Source: Candidatus Omnitrophica bacterium UBA5776 (lineage in GTDB: Bacteria > Omnitrophota > Gorgyraeia > Gygaellales > Profunditerraquicolaceae). Taken from it: a stretch of 9,448 nt of DNA. The stretch covers positions 1 through 9,448 of the forward strand of contig DIEK01000089.1 in assembly GCA_002418595.1 (NCBI GenBank). The letters run 5' to 3'. The position numbers and the translations under genes were made by a program. How positions within the stretch are numbered: position 1 is the stretch's first letter; the number at the start of each line of letters is the position of its first letter. The notes beneath the pieces are model-generated. The model did not search any database. It saw nothing but the letters and a program-made list of their open reading frames with translations, and had not been told where the DNA came from. Of the stretch, positions 1 through 7,013 are shown piece after piece.

Positions 1-1
1 G

Positions 2-808
2 TGGTCGGGATTCGGCGCCCTCTCCGGTTCCTGGATCGGCGGCAGCGCGAATATGATCGCGGTAAAAGAAGCCGTCAACACCCCGGACGCGGTATTCATG
101 CCGATGGTGATAGTGGACACTATCGTGCCTTACGCCTGGATGGGAGTGCTCATCGCCGGGGCGTCTTTTCAGAAGCGTTATGACTCCTGGAACCGTTCCA
201 ATACTTCAATATTACAGGGGCTCACAGTAGATACCGCGGATACCGGGACCTCCGGGAGCAAAAGCCTGCGGCCGTCCGCTGCCGCGATCCTTCTGTTTAT
301 AACCGTTTCCGGCGTCCTTTTATCAGCTTTTGTCTCCGGCAGGCTGCCGGTAGTCAAAGATATCATCTCCCGTTACACCTGGATTATAATCACCTCTTCC
401 CTGTTCGGGATCGCTGTTTCCTTCACTCCCGCCAAAGAACTCGCAAACCGCGGCGCTTCCGGATTGGGGTATTTCCTGCTTTATTTCGTACTTGTCTCAA
501 TCGGCGCACGCGCCTCTTGCGCTGACCTCAACATCGCTTTTCTTCTAGTCCTGTCGGGATGTCTGGTGGTGCTTTTTCAGGCAGCGGTGCTGATCGTTAC
601 AGGCAGAGTCATTAAAGCACCTCTCTCCTTGCTGGCCGCTGCCAGCCAGGCTAACATAGGCGGAGCCGCTTCAGCTCCGGTGGTAGCAGGGATATACCGG
701 ACCGGACTGGCTCCCACGGGACTGCTGATGGCCATACTCGGGAATGTGCTGGGAACATATTGCGGGATCATCACGGCGCAGGTCTGCCGCCTGATAAGTA
801 AAGGATAA
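2..808 (+). CDS. DUF819 family integral membrane protein, 5' truncated
   Basis: This is the C-terminal 268 residues of a DUF819 (YjcL-like) membrane protein whose start lies left of the window. The frame is open from base 2, and the residues before the first internal Met (base 53) read GALSGSWIGGSAN, which fits the family. An internal Met start is therefore not real. Hydrophobic segments follow through the length: roughly IVPYAWMGVLIAGA, AAAILLFITVSGVLLSAF, WIIITSSLFGIAVSF, GYFLLYFVLVSIGA and AFLLVLSGCLVVLFQAAVLIV. The C-terminal signature NIGGAASAPVVAGIYRTGLA is followed by a last helix ending at LGTYCGIITAQ. The family is a polytopic inner-membrane group of transporter-like appearance, and I know of no firm substrate. 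A variable polar stretch (about SWNRSN to SLRPS) sits between helices, as is common in the family. The gene is convergent with the - strand block and unrelated to it. Family call confident, function unknown. Confidence 0.88.
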   Translation, partial: WSGFGALSGSWIGGSANMIAVKEAVNTPDAVFMPMVIVDTIVPYAWMGVLIAGASFQKRYDSWNRSNTSILQGLTVDTADTGTSGSKSLRPSAAAILLFITVSGVLLSAFVSGRLPVVKDIISRYTWIIITSSLFGIAVSFTPAKELANRGASGLGYFLLYFVLVSIGARASCADLNIAFLLVLSGCLVVLFQAAVLIVTGRVIKAPLSLLAAASQANIGGAASAPVVAGIYRTGLAPTGLLMAILGNVLGTYCGIITAQVCRLISKG

Positions 809-965
809 AGCCACAAAACTACGGCGTTACCGGCGGAGTTACCTGGAATGTATAGATTCTTTCAATACGGCGGCGGGTATGATTATGGTCTTGCCGGAAC
901 GGCTGCGCCATCTGCGGGTTTTCTGCGCCCTGACGGCTGTCCCTCCCGCAAATAATACAATTTTT

Positions 966-1250
966 TCACTTTCTCCGCAATATCCTGACGGCCCAAACAA
1001 TGAAACGGAGCACGCAGACTGAAGGATAACCGAACACGGCTATACCGGCCCCTGCCGACATCATATTCATATACGGCTCATAACCGGCAAGGGAATAACG
1101 CATATTCTGCACCACCTTAGTCCTGGTTTTACGGTGCTGGGACAGATAATCCTCGTTCCAATGCCTGGCCGTGAGGTAAACGCCCAGACCGATTATCACG
1201 ATGCCCAACAGGATCAATCCTTCTCGGGCGACGATTCTCTTGATTCTCAT
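966..1250 (-). CDS. Small hypothetical protein with two membrane helices
   Basis: I do not recognise this 94-aa protein. It has a basic N-terminus (MRIKRIVAR), then a hydrophobic helix at about residues 12-29 (LILLGIVIIGLGVYLTA). A polar, charged loop of about 30 residues follows (RHWNEDYLSQHRKTRTK), then a second hydrophobic stretch at about 62-91 ending in the basic RRK. This predicts an inner-membrane hairpin protein. A very good Shine-Dalgarno (GGAGGGG) lies 6 nt before the ATG and supports both the reading frame and the start. It starts 22 nt after the DUF6941 gene ends, so the two are probably cotranscribed. No terminator with a U-tract is visible downstream. No function can be assigned. 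Confidence 0.7.
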   Translation of the reverse strand: MRIKRIVAREGLILLGIVIIGLGVYLTARHWNEDYLSQHRKTRTKVVQNMRYSLAGYEPYMNMMSAGAGIAVFGYPSVCVLRFIVWAVRILRRK

Positions 1251-1272
1251 ACTACCCCTCCCGGGACGCGTC

Positions 1273-1680
1273 TCACCGGCTTAGCGCTGCGCCGCGCTCC
1301 CTTACGAACAACGGCAGCGACGCTTTCTGCTGCCCGTCTATCGCCAGATCGATGGAATATTCGCCGGCCCGCTCGAATTTCACGCCCTGTATGTTGAGAA
1401 TAAGGTTAGATGAGAACGACTTTTGCTCATCCGGGAACTTGATTGACAGATTTCCCTGCGCCGGAGGCATGACGTTCTTGCCGTCTATATCCACGAAATT
1501 CACCGCGACTTTATGCTCCCCTCTTTCTATTTTCTCGAAACGCACCCTAAGCACGATCGCGCACTGGGCGTGTACCGCCGGCAGTTTGCTCACCCAGATC
1601 GAATCGAACGCCCCGAGCATATTCAGCTTCCCGTGATCGGCCGTGGCCGCGTCGCATAAGACAAAAATCTCTATCTGCAT
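1273..1680 (-). CDS. DUF6941 family protein
   Basis: A 135-aa soluble protein beginning MQIEIFVLCDAATADHGKLN and continuing LGAFDSIW. This opening (LCDAA..DHGKLN.LGAFD) matches, from memory, the DUF6941 group of small beta-rich proteins of unknown function. The rest alternates short hydrophobic strands with polar turns (IVLRVRFEKIE, KVAVNFVDIDG, NLILNIQGVKF, YSIDLAIDGQ), which suggests a single beta-sandwich domain. There is no signal peptide or membrane segment. An AAGGAGA Shine-Dalgarno lies 8 nt before the ATG. It sits 130 nt after the methyltransferase and 22 nt before the small membrane protein, with which it probably forms an operon. The family call rests on the N-terminal motif only, and the biochemical role is unknown. 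Confidence 0.75.
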   Translation of the reverse strand: MQIEIFVLCDAATADHGKLNMLGAFDSIWVSKLPAVHAQCAIVLRVRFEKIERGEHKVAVNFVDIDGKNVMPPAQGNLSIKFPDEQKSFSSNLILNIQGVKFERAGEYSIDLAIDGQQKASLPLFVRERGAALSR

Positions 1681-1698
1681 TCTAAGTTCTCCTTATCC

Positions 1699-1734
1699 GT
1701 CCCGGCGTCAGCCATACTTCGCCGGCACCGGGAC
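1699..1734 (-). other. Inverted repeat in the leader of the DUF6941 gene
   Basis: GTCCCGG and CCGGGAC form a perfect 7-bp stem (1734-1728 with 1705-1699, loop 22 nt) ending about 10 nt before the Shine-Dalgarno of the DUF6941 gene. A second small stem, CCTTCA/TGAAGG, lies just upstream at about 1753-1773. Neither has a U-tract, so they are not convincing terminators. They may be mRNA structure in the 130-nt gap or protein sites, or chance in GC-rich DNA. I found no clear promoter in this gap. Confidence 0.3.
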
Positions 1735-1810
1735 CGTATTGTGCGCCGCTCCCTTCAGAGAACCTTTGAAGGACAAGCGGTATTGCGCTCCGCGAACCGC
1801 AGGCAGAGCT

Positions 1811-2512
1811 TCATTTAGAAGAAAACCCGCCGTAAACGCAGAAGTTGTATTTCTTCCAGATCACGTCCACGTCCCTGAACCCCGATTTCCGCAAAAGATC
1901 AAGCTCGGCGATGAACTCGCACGGCCTGTCTTCGCGTTTATGCCTTGCCAGCATCTCTGCGATCTCCGCCGGGGCCAAACTCCGGGCCATAAACCTCTTC
2001 CATTCTTCCCGGTATGCCTTTACCAAGTATCTACTGGAAGGGAGGACAAAATCGGCGATATAAAACACCCCTCCGGCCGGCAAGATGTCATTTATCCTGC
2101 GGTAGAATTCCTTCTTGTCGCCGGCCTCAAGATGATGCAGCACCAGAGAAGAGACCACCGCGTCGCATCTTCCACCGTAATCGTAATCGCGTATATCTCC
2201 GCGCCAATATTCGATGTCGTTATACCTGCGCAGCTTGGTTTCTGCCAACTCAAGCATATTCTCTGCCAGGTCTATGCAGACCATCGAAGCTTCGGGATAG
2301 CGTTTTTTCACCGCCAGGGTCACGTTACCGGTGCCGCATCCGAGGTCGATGATCCGCCGCCCCTTCCCGCTCTTGAAAGGAAGACCCAAGACCAGCGCGT
2401 TTATCGCCTCCCTGTAGAACGGAGCGACTCTGAAAAAACACTTATCGAACCGTTCGGCTTCCCGCTCGAAATGCCGTTTCACCTTCAGCATACGCCCGCC
2501 GGGATTATCCAT
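1811..2512 (-). CDS. Class I SAM-dependent methyltransferase
   Basis: A 233-aa Rossmann-fold methyltransferase that transfers a methyl group from S-adenosylmethionine to an unidentified substrate. Motif I is RRIIDLGCGTGNV at residues 52-64. The acidic residue for the SAM ribose is D81 in MVCIDLAENML. A GDIRDY motif lies at 105-110, and the post-II strand is DAVVSSLVLHHL at 117-128, with the usual LPAGGVFYIADF strand after it. The length and the SSLVLHHL motif fit the broad methyltransferase 11/12/25 group. Some similarity to CmoA-like enzymes is possible, but I cannot name a substrate. The ATG at 2512 has GAGGA 9 nt upstream. Another ATG seven codons in has no good Shine-Dalgarno. It has its own promoter in the 160-nt gap after hydF, so it is probably not part of the hydrogenase maturation operon. 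Confidence 0.88.
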   Translation of the reverse strand: MDNPGGRMLKVKRHFEREAERFDKCFFRVAPFYREAINALVLGLPFKSGKGRRIIDLGCGTGNVTLAVKKRYPEASMVCIDLAENMLELAETKLRRYNDIEYWRGDIRDYDYGGRCDAVVSSLVLHHLEAGDKKEFYRRINDILPAGGVFYIADFVLPSSRYLVKAYREEWKRFMARSLAPAEIAEMLARHKREDRPCEFIAELDLLRKSGFRDVDVIWKKYNFCVYGGFSSK

Positions 2513-2577
2513 CCTTCTGCGTCCTCTTTTAGGGAATAAAATACTCCATCACGGTTGATCTGCTGTTTTTTGTATCT

Positions 2578-2606
2578 ATTATACTTCTTCCGGCAGAATA
2601 CATCAA
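2578..2606 (-). promoter_or_regulatory. Sigma-70-type promoter for the methyltransferase
   Basis: On the - strand TTGATG (2606-2601), a 17-nt spacer and a perfect TATAAT (2583-2578) form a good housekeeping promoter, with a predicted start near 2571 and a 5' leader of about 60 nt. It separates the methyltransferase from hydF, which ends 160 nt upstream. No convincing U-tract terminator follows hydF. The only inverted repeat there (GAGAAG...CTTCTC, about 2641-2669) lacks a T run, so read-through from hydF remains possible. Confidence 0.7.
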
Positions 2607-2672
2607 TAAATACAGTCCCTCGAAGAAACAGTTGGCGGGTTCGGAGAAGAACAAAGAAACAACACTTCTCTT

Positions 2673-3920
2673 TCAGATTGACTTCGCCTCATTTAAATAC
2701 GCCTCCAGCGCCGCCGGAAAAGGAGACAGTACCCGTTCTATTACTCCCTGTAAAACCGATATCGCCAGGCCGTAATTGGTAACTGGAACGCCGGCTTCCC
2801 CGGCTTTTTCCATCCGACTGAGCATTTCCCTGCGGGTAAGCATACAGCCGCCGCAATGAATGATCAGCTTGTATTCTTTTAAGTTCTTCGGGTAATCCCT
2901 GCCTGAAGAAACGTCTATGCGGATATCCGCCCCGGTATACTGTTTTAACCAGCGGGGTATCTTGACCCGCCCGATATCATCCTCTACGGCATGATGGCTG
3001 CATGCCTCCGAGATCAGGATCTTATCCTTGGGGCCGAGTTTCCGGATTACCGCCGCGGCCCCGGCAGCCGCGGACAGATCGCCCTTATACCGCGCGAAAA
3101 GTATGGAGAAAGTCGTGCATTTCACGCTCTCCGGGGTGTCGGCGGTCATCTTCAAAACCACCTGAGAATCGCAGACCACTAAGTCCGGCGGGTCCTTCAA
3201 TCGCCTCAGCGCCGCCGCGTATTCCCTCTCCTTCACCACCAGCACAGAAGAATCATTATCCAGGACGTCCCTGATCGCCTGCACCTGAGGCAGTATCAAC
3301 CTGCCTTTGGGAGCCTGAAGGTCGATCGGGACGACGAATACCGCCAGTCCTCCCGGAGGGAGAAGATCCCCGGCTAAAGCCGGCGGATTCAGGAAATCAT
3401 CCGGGCAGACTTCCAGGATATGCCGCTTCAAATCCTGTAGATAAATATCCCGGTTGGCGGCGTCCAGGCTGGAGCACGTGATCAGCCGCGGGACTTTTGA
3501 CTTTATCCGTTCAATATACTCCGCAGAAGGTATTACCAAGTCGGTTTTATTGATCACCACTATCACCGGAGTGCGCCTTTTCTCCGTTTCCCCGAGCACC
3601 CGCTCCTCATACTCACCCCAGCTTTCCGCTTCGGTCAAAAGCAGAACTATGTCCGACCGGTCGAATATCCCGGACGTTTTCTTTAACCTTGCCTCCCCCA
3701 ATAACGAGTTGTCGTCCAGCCCCGCCGTGTCCAGGAAAACCACCGGGCCCACCGGTAACAACTCCATAGGTTTTTCAACCACATCGGTGGTGGTACCGGG
3801 GACAGGAGAAGTTATCGCCGCGTCCTGCCCCGAAACCAGGTTGAGAAAACTTGATTTGCCGACGTTAGTCCTTCCGAAAATGCCTATCTGCAGGCGCAGC
3901 GACTTAGGTGTATTTTTCAC
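2673..3920 (-). CDS. hydF: [FeFe]-hydrogenase H-cluster maturation GTPase HydF
   Basis: HydF is the scaffold and carrier on which the diiron subcluster of the [FeFe]-hydrogenase H-cluster is assembled before transfer to apo-HydA. The 415-aa sequence has the expected layout. The N-terminal GTPase domain has the P-loop GRTNVGKSS (16-24), switch I PGTTT (41-45), DTAG (64-67) and NKTD (124-127). A central dimerisation region follows. The C-terminal cluster domain has CSHH (C307, H309) and HCGGC (H355, C356, C359), the canonical CxH...HCxxC iron-sulfur motif, with EDDIGRVKIPRWL between them. The start is a GTG at 3920, which overlaps the end of aspA by 17 nt and suggests translational coupling. 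An AGGA lies about 10 nt upstream. The residues after the GTG (KNTPKSLRLQIGIFGRTNVG) match typical HydF N-termini. All diagnostic residues are intact, so it should be functional. Confidence 0.97.
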   Translation of the reverse strand: MKNTPKSLRLQIGIFGRTNVGKSSFLNLVSGQDAAITSPVPGTTTDVVEKPMELLPVGPVVFLDTAGLDDNSLLGEARLKKTSGIFDRSDIVLLLTEAESWGEYEERVLGETEKRRTPVIVVINKTDLVIPSAEYIERIKSKVPRLITCSSLDAANRDIYLQDLKRHILEVCPDDFLNPPALAGDLLPPGGLAVFVVPIDLQAPKGRLILPQVQAIRDVLDNDSSVLVVKEREYAAALRRLKDPPDLVVCDSQVVLKMTADTPESVKCTTFSILFARYKGDLSAAAGAAAVIRKLGPKDKILISEACSHHAVEDDIGRVKIPRWLKQYTGADIRIDVSSGRDYPKNLKEYKLIIHCGGCMLTRREMLSRMEKAGEAGVPVTNYGLAISVLQGVIERVLSPFPAALEAYLNEAKSI

Positions 3921-5298
3921 GTTGACGGTATCCTAAAGAAACGAGGTTACAGGGATCGAATATTCTATTGACCAATTCCCGGCCGAGTTTGACCGATAGA
4001 AAAGCGTGAATATCTTCCTCTCCGGATCTCCTGAATTCATTCAAAAGTTCCCCCGCCCTTCCGTATCCCACATAAGGCAGCAAGGCGGTGACGATCGCCG
4101 GGCTGTGGTCGAAATAACGCCGGCATTGCCCGGCGTCTGCGGATATACCGGGGACGTGCCCGGCCAGCATCCTGTCCGTATTGATCAACAGCTCCAAAGA
4201 CTCAAGCATTGAATCGGCGATAAGAGGCATGAACTCGTTTATCTGCAGGCTTCCGGAAGAACAAGCCCGGGTGAGCGCCGCGTCGGCCGCGATAACTCTT
4301 ATACCTGCCTGCCCGGCAGCTTCCGGGATGACGGGATTACACTTGCCGGGCATGATGGAAGAACCGGTCTGTAACTGCGGCAGGACTATTTCTCCCAACA
4401 GATTCAACAGCCGCAGATCACCGCAGATCTTGATCAGATTGCATGCGTGCGCTTTCAATATCCCGGAAACCTCCGCGAAACAATCGCTGTTCGCCGTCTG
4501 GTCCACGAGGTTCTCGCCGCGGGACAGGCCAAGACCGGTGACCCTGCGCAAGGTCTCAATTACCAGAAAAATATAGTCCCGGGGAGCGGTCAGTCCGGTT
4601 CCGATCGCCGTGCCGCCTATATTCACCACCCGCAGGCGCTCTTCACATTTGAATATCCGCCAGCGGTCGCGCGCTATTGCCTCGCTGAAAGCCCCGAATT
4701 CCTGTCCCAGCGTCATAGGCACGGCCTCCTGCAATTCAGTCCTGCCTATCTTCACCACTCCGGAAAACTCTTTCTCTTTCTTCTGCAACGCTCCCTGCAG
4801 ACCGCTGATCCCGGCGCTCAGTTCGCGCAGTTTAAAGATCGCCGCGACCTTCAACGCGGTAGGATAAGTATCATTGGTAGATTGATTAAGGTTGACGTCT
4901 TCTATAGGATCGACAATCCTGTATTCCCCGGGCCGGCCGCCAAGTAACTCCTCCGCCCGGTTGGCAAGCACCTCGTTTACGTTCATATTGGTGGAGGTCC
5001 CGGCCCCGCCCTGCAAAGCGTCCAGTGGGAACTGGCCGCGAAGTTTTCCTCCGATAACCTCGTCGCAGGCGGCGATAACTGCCTGCGCTTTTTTCTCTTC
5101 CAGGAGTTTCAACTCCATATTGGTCTGGGCGCAGGCCTTCTTGACCAGACAATACGCTCCGATCAGGGATGAATGCACCACGCGGCCGCTCAGGAAAAAA
5201 CTCTCCAGCGCCCTCTGCGTCTGTATCCCCCAGTAAGCCCCGGCGGGAACTTTCAATTCGCCAAAAGCGTCTTTCTCTATACGGTATTCGTTCTGCAT
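3904..5298 (-). CDS. aspA: Aspartate ammonia-lyase (hydrogenase-operon type)
   Basis: A 464-aa member of the aspartase/fumarase superfamily that converts L-aspartate to fumarate and ammonia in the cytoplasm. AspA rather than class II fumarase is favoured by the opening RIEKDAFGELKVPAGAYWGI, by GAGTSTNMNVNEVLANRA (98-115, fumarases usually read SGTQ.NMN), by NQSTNDTYPTA (138-148) and by KIGRTELQEAVPMTLGQEF. The superfamily signature loop carrying the catalytic Ser is GSSIMPGKCNP (312-322). The Cys before NP is an uncommon choice where Val, Ile or Thr is usual. It lies between hydG and hydF, 15 nt after hydG and overlapping hydF. An aspartase gene is a recognised companion of hydEFG operons. 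It may supply ammonia for the bridging ligand of the H-cluster or link aspartate/fumarate metabolism to hydrogen production; this role is inference. The ATG at 5298 has only a weak GGAAA upstream. Confidence 0.9.
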   Translation of the reverse strand: MQNEYRIEKDAFGELKVPAGAYWGIQTQRALESFFLSGRVVHSSLIGAYCLVKKACAQTNMELKLLEEKKAQAVIAACDEVIGGKLRGQFPLDALQGGAGTSTNMNVNEVLANRAEELLGGRPGEYRIVDPIEDVNLNQSTNDTYPTALKVAAIFKLRELSAGISGLQGALQKKEKEFSGVVKIGRTELQEAVPMTLGQEFGAFSEAIARDRWRIFKCEERLRVVNIGGTAIGTGLTAPRDYIFLVIETLRRVTGLGLSRGENLVDQTANSDCFAEVSGILKAHACNLIKICGDLRLLNLLGEIVLPQLQTGSSIMPGKCNPVIPEAAGQAGIRVIAADAALTRACSSGSLQINEFMPLIADSMLESLELLINTDRMLAGHVPGISADAGQCRRYFDHSPAIVTALLPYVGYGRAGELLNEFRRSGEEDIHAFLSVKLGRELVNRIFDPCNLVSLGYRQREKYT

Positions 5299-5313
5299 AT
5301 CATTTCCGCGGGT

Positions 5314-6822
5314 TTAAAAACAAAAATCGCGCTCCCCATTCTTGATCCTGCGATGGTATTCCTTGAAGGCTTTAACGACTTCCGGCGAGAAATCTGACGG
5401 CGACCTCTGCTCGATCTCGGAGATCTCCCTGTTGATCAACCCCTCCCCAATCCTGCGCGTGTCTTCCCCGGCGAAATCATCCAGCCATTCCTGAAAAGTC
5501 AGGACGGCGTTAAGTTTACAGAAACAACCTTCCCTGCCGCTTTTCAGCATTGTCATAATATTGTCCCCGGTCCTGCCGCAGCGGTAACCGGCGGTACAAA
5601 AAGAGGTAATATACCCTAATGACGCCAGTTCCCTGATCACCTCGTCCAAAGAACGGTTGTCACCCAGGATAAACTGCTGTATTTTCTCTTCCTGCTCCTG
5701 GGTGCGCTCGCTGTAAGCTCCGATCCCCACCCGGGAGGAAGCGTCCCTTTGCGTGCACATGGCGATCACCTGCCGTATTACATTCGGACTCTCCCTGCAG
5801 GTGACGATCATTCCCGCGTAAGGGATGGAAAGACGCAATACAGCCACAAGTTTCTTAAAATCCGCGTCGTTAACCCTGTAAGCGCTGTCTTTAACGAAAG
5901 GGGTGTTCGCAGCCGGCTCCAGCCTGGGGAAAGAAACCGTGTGCGGTCCTATACCGAAGAAGTCCTCCAGATCGCGGGCATGCGCCAGCAGTCCCATCAC
6001 CTCGAAACGCCAATCGTAGAGCCCGAAAAGCGCTCCGATCGCCACGTCGTCTATACCGGCGGCCATCGCCCTGTGCAGGCTGTAGAGCCTCCAAAGATAA
6101 TCGCCTTTGACGGTCCAATCAGGATGGACCGCGCTATACGCAGGCGGATGATACGTCTCCTGAAAAACCTGGTAAGTCCCCAACCCGGCGTCCTTGACCT
6201 TCTTATAGTCCTCCTCGTTCATCGGGGCCGCGTTCACGTTGACCCTGCGGATCGCCCCGCAGCCGCGCCGCGTCTTGACTTTAACGGAGTAAATCTCCCG
6301 CATCACCCTACAGATATAATCCGCCCCGGAAGAAGGATGCTCCCCGAAAACCACCACCAACCGCTTATGGCCCAGTTCTCCGGCAAGCATCTCTGCCTCT
6401 TTGCGCACCTCGGTTATGCTCAGCCGTCTTCGTTCAATGACGCTGTTCTCTCCGCGAAAACCGCAATAAGCGCAGTTGTTAACGCACAGGCTGGAACAAT
6501 AAAGCGGGGCGAAAGTCACGACTCTGTTATCGTAAACCTTTCTTTTGATGCGCGCCGCGGCGTCGAATATCTCTTCCCAGAGGACGCTGTCCTTAACGTT
6601 CAACAAGGCCGCGGTTTCCTCCGGTTTGAGGGTTTTGATCTCCAAAGACCTGGCGATTATATCGCGGACCCTCTGCGGCGAGGCGTCCCGGCAGGACTCC
6701 AGCATACCGAGAATCTTCCCTTCATCTATAAAAGTATTCCCTCCGCGCAGATAACGAAGATTCTCCTCCGCCCTGATCACCTTTGATTTAAGATCTTCAC
6801 TGCCGCGCGCAACACTATCCAT
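5314..6822 (-). CDS. hydG: [FeFe]-hydrogenase maturase HydG (radical-SAM tyrosine lyase), variant C-terminal motif
   Basis: HydG cleaves tyrosine to p-cresol and dehydroglycine, and yields the CO and CN ligands of the H-cluster as an Fe(CO)2CN synthon. The 502-aa protein has the N-terminal region typical of HydG and FAPLYCSSLCVNNCAYCGF, where C113, C117 and C120 form the CX3CX2C radical-SAM motif. H294 in GPHTVSFPR matches the conserved His that in HydG structures holds the dangler iron. Near the C-terminus the auxiliary-cluster motif, usually CX2CX22C (CTAC), reads CTAGYRCGRTG. C409 and C435 are at the expected spacing, but the second Cys is Gly412, with an extra Cys at 415 and another at 433. 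I choose the ATG at 6822 because AAGG lies 5 nt upstream. The GTG at 6828 is preceded directly by that Shine-Dalgarno and is unlikely. It is first in an operon with aspA and hydF, behind an attenuator-like leader. The related ThiH is less likely, given the length, context and GRTG motif. Confidence 0.93.
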   Translation of the reverse strand: MDSVARGSEDLKSKVIRAEENLRYLRGGNTFIDEGKILGMLESCRDASPQRVRDIIARSLEIKTLKPEETAALLNVKDSVLWEEIFDAAARIKRKVYDNRVVTFAPLYCSSLCVNNCAYCGFRGENSVIERRRLSITEVRKEAEMLAGELGHKRLVVVFGEHPSSGADYICRVMREIYSVKVKTRRGCGAIRRVNVNAAPMNEEDYKKVKDAGLGTYQVFQETYHPPAYSAVHPDWTVKGDYLWRLYSLHRAMAAGIDDVAIGALFGLYDWRFEVMGLLAHARDLEDFFGIGPHTVSFPRLEPAANTPFVKDSAYRVNDADFKKLVAVLRLSIPYAGMIVTCRESPNVIRQVIAMCTQRDASSRVGIGAYSERTQEQEEKIQQFILGDNRSLDEVIRELASLGYITSFCTAGYRCGRTGDNIMTMLKSGREGCFCKLNAVLTFQEWLDDFAGEDTRRIGEGLINREISEIEQRSPSDFSPEVVKAFKEYHRRIKNGERDFCF

Positions 6823-6957
6823 TTTCACCTTCTCTCTTGTGCCGTATGAACAGGACTAAAAGACAAAAAACCCCGGCCTGGGAACAAACAGACTAGGGTC
6901 ATAAGCTTTTAACGCTAGTCCCTTGGTTTCAGAGCAACGCTCCTATTCCTCAGGTAT
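6823..6957 (-). promoter_or_regulatory. hydG leader with competing hairpins (riboswitch- or attenuator-like)
   Basis: The predicted RNA starts near 6957 and runs about 135 nt to the hydG ATG. In order it contains a small hairpin GAGC-GUU-GCUC (6942-6932), then GACUAG (6920-6915), which pairs perfectly with CUAGUC (6896-6891) across an 18-nt loop. It ends in an intrinsic terminator whose 5' arm (6899-6889) uses the same CUAGUC bases. The two stems are therefore mutually exclusive, as in transcription-attenuating riboswitches. I could not match the 5' part to any riboswitch class I know, and it is not T-box-like. A short frame from the ATG at about 6902 overlaps the terminator but has no Shine-Dalgarno. 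The alternative is a separate small RNA of about 90 nt with hydG expressed by read-through. Ligand or effector unknown. Confidence 0.55.
6865..6899 (-). terminator. Intrinsic terminator in the hydG leader
   Basis: On the - strand ACCCTAGTCTG (6899-6889) and CAGGCCGGGGT (6880-6870) form an 11-position stem with one A-C mismatch and a few G-U pairs, closed by an 8-nt loop and followed by a run of six T (6870-6865, the first T being in the stem). It lies about 45 nt before the hydG start, so it would end transcription before the gene unless the competing upstream hairpin forms. Confidence 0.7.
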
Positions 6958-6963
6958 ATAATT

Positions 6964-6993
6964 ATTATACTACCGCCGCGGCCCCTTTGTAAA
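6964..6993 (-). promoter_or_regulatory. Sigma-70-type promoter for hydG-aspA-hydF
   Basis: On the - strand TTTACA (6993-6988), an 18-nt GC-rich spacer and a perfect TATAAT (6969-6964) precede the hydG leader, with a predicted start near 6957. Shifting the -35 by one gives TTACAA with 17 nt. The promoter lies between the flavodoxin-like gene and hydG, so the maturation genes can be transcribed independently of the secreted-protein operon. Confidence 0.7.
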
Positions 6994-7013
6994 GGCCTTA
7001 CTCGAGAAGATTT

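Noticed and set aside
848..955. 35-codon + strand ORF in the gap between the DUF819 gene and the small membrane protein, with GGAG 9 nt upstream
   Set aside because: The composition (YGGGYDYG, GTAAPSAG) is low in information, there is no promoter and no known family. A ribosome site this weak arises by chance. The 157-nt gap otherwise shows nothing clear and no U-tract terminator.
1643..2539. Open frame of 298 codons on the + strand opposite the methyltransferase
   Set aside because: Its translation has no recognisable motif and is rich in Pro, Arg and His. The opposite strand encodes a clear methyltransferase with all SAM motifs, so this is a codon-bias shadow.
2641..2669. GAGAAG...CTTCTC inverted repeat after hydF as a terminator
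   Set aside because: The loop is about 17 nt and no T-run follows on the - strand. The stem alone is too short to support a terminator call.
5749..6786. Open frame of 345 codons on the + strand opposite hydG
   Set aside because: It is antisense to conserved HydG sequence including the radical-SAM motif. It shows no domain and no convincing start, so it is a shadow in GC-rich DNA.
6823..6828. GTG start for HydG six bases upstream of the chosen ATG
   Set aside because: The AAGG ribosome site abuts and partly overlaps this GTG, whereas it lies 5 nt before the ATG at 6822.
6828..6904. Leader peptide of about 25 codons starting at the ATG near 6904 in the hydG leader
   Set aside because: No Shine-Dalgarno precedes the ATG. 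There is no run of one amino acid (a single Tyr would be expected for tyrosine attenuation, and none is present), so classical peptide attenuation is not supported.
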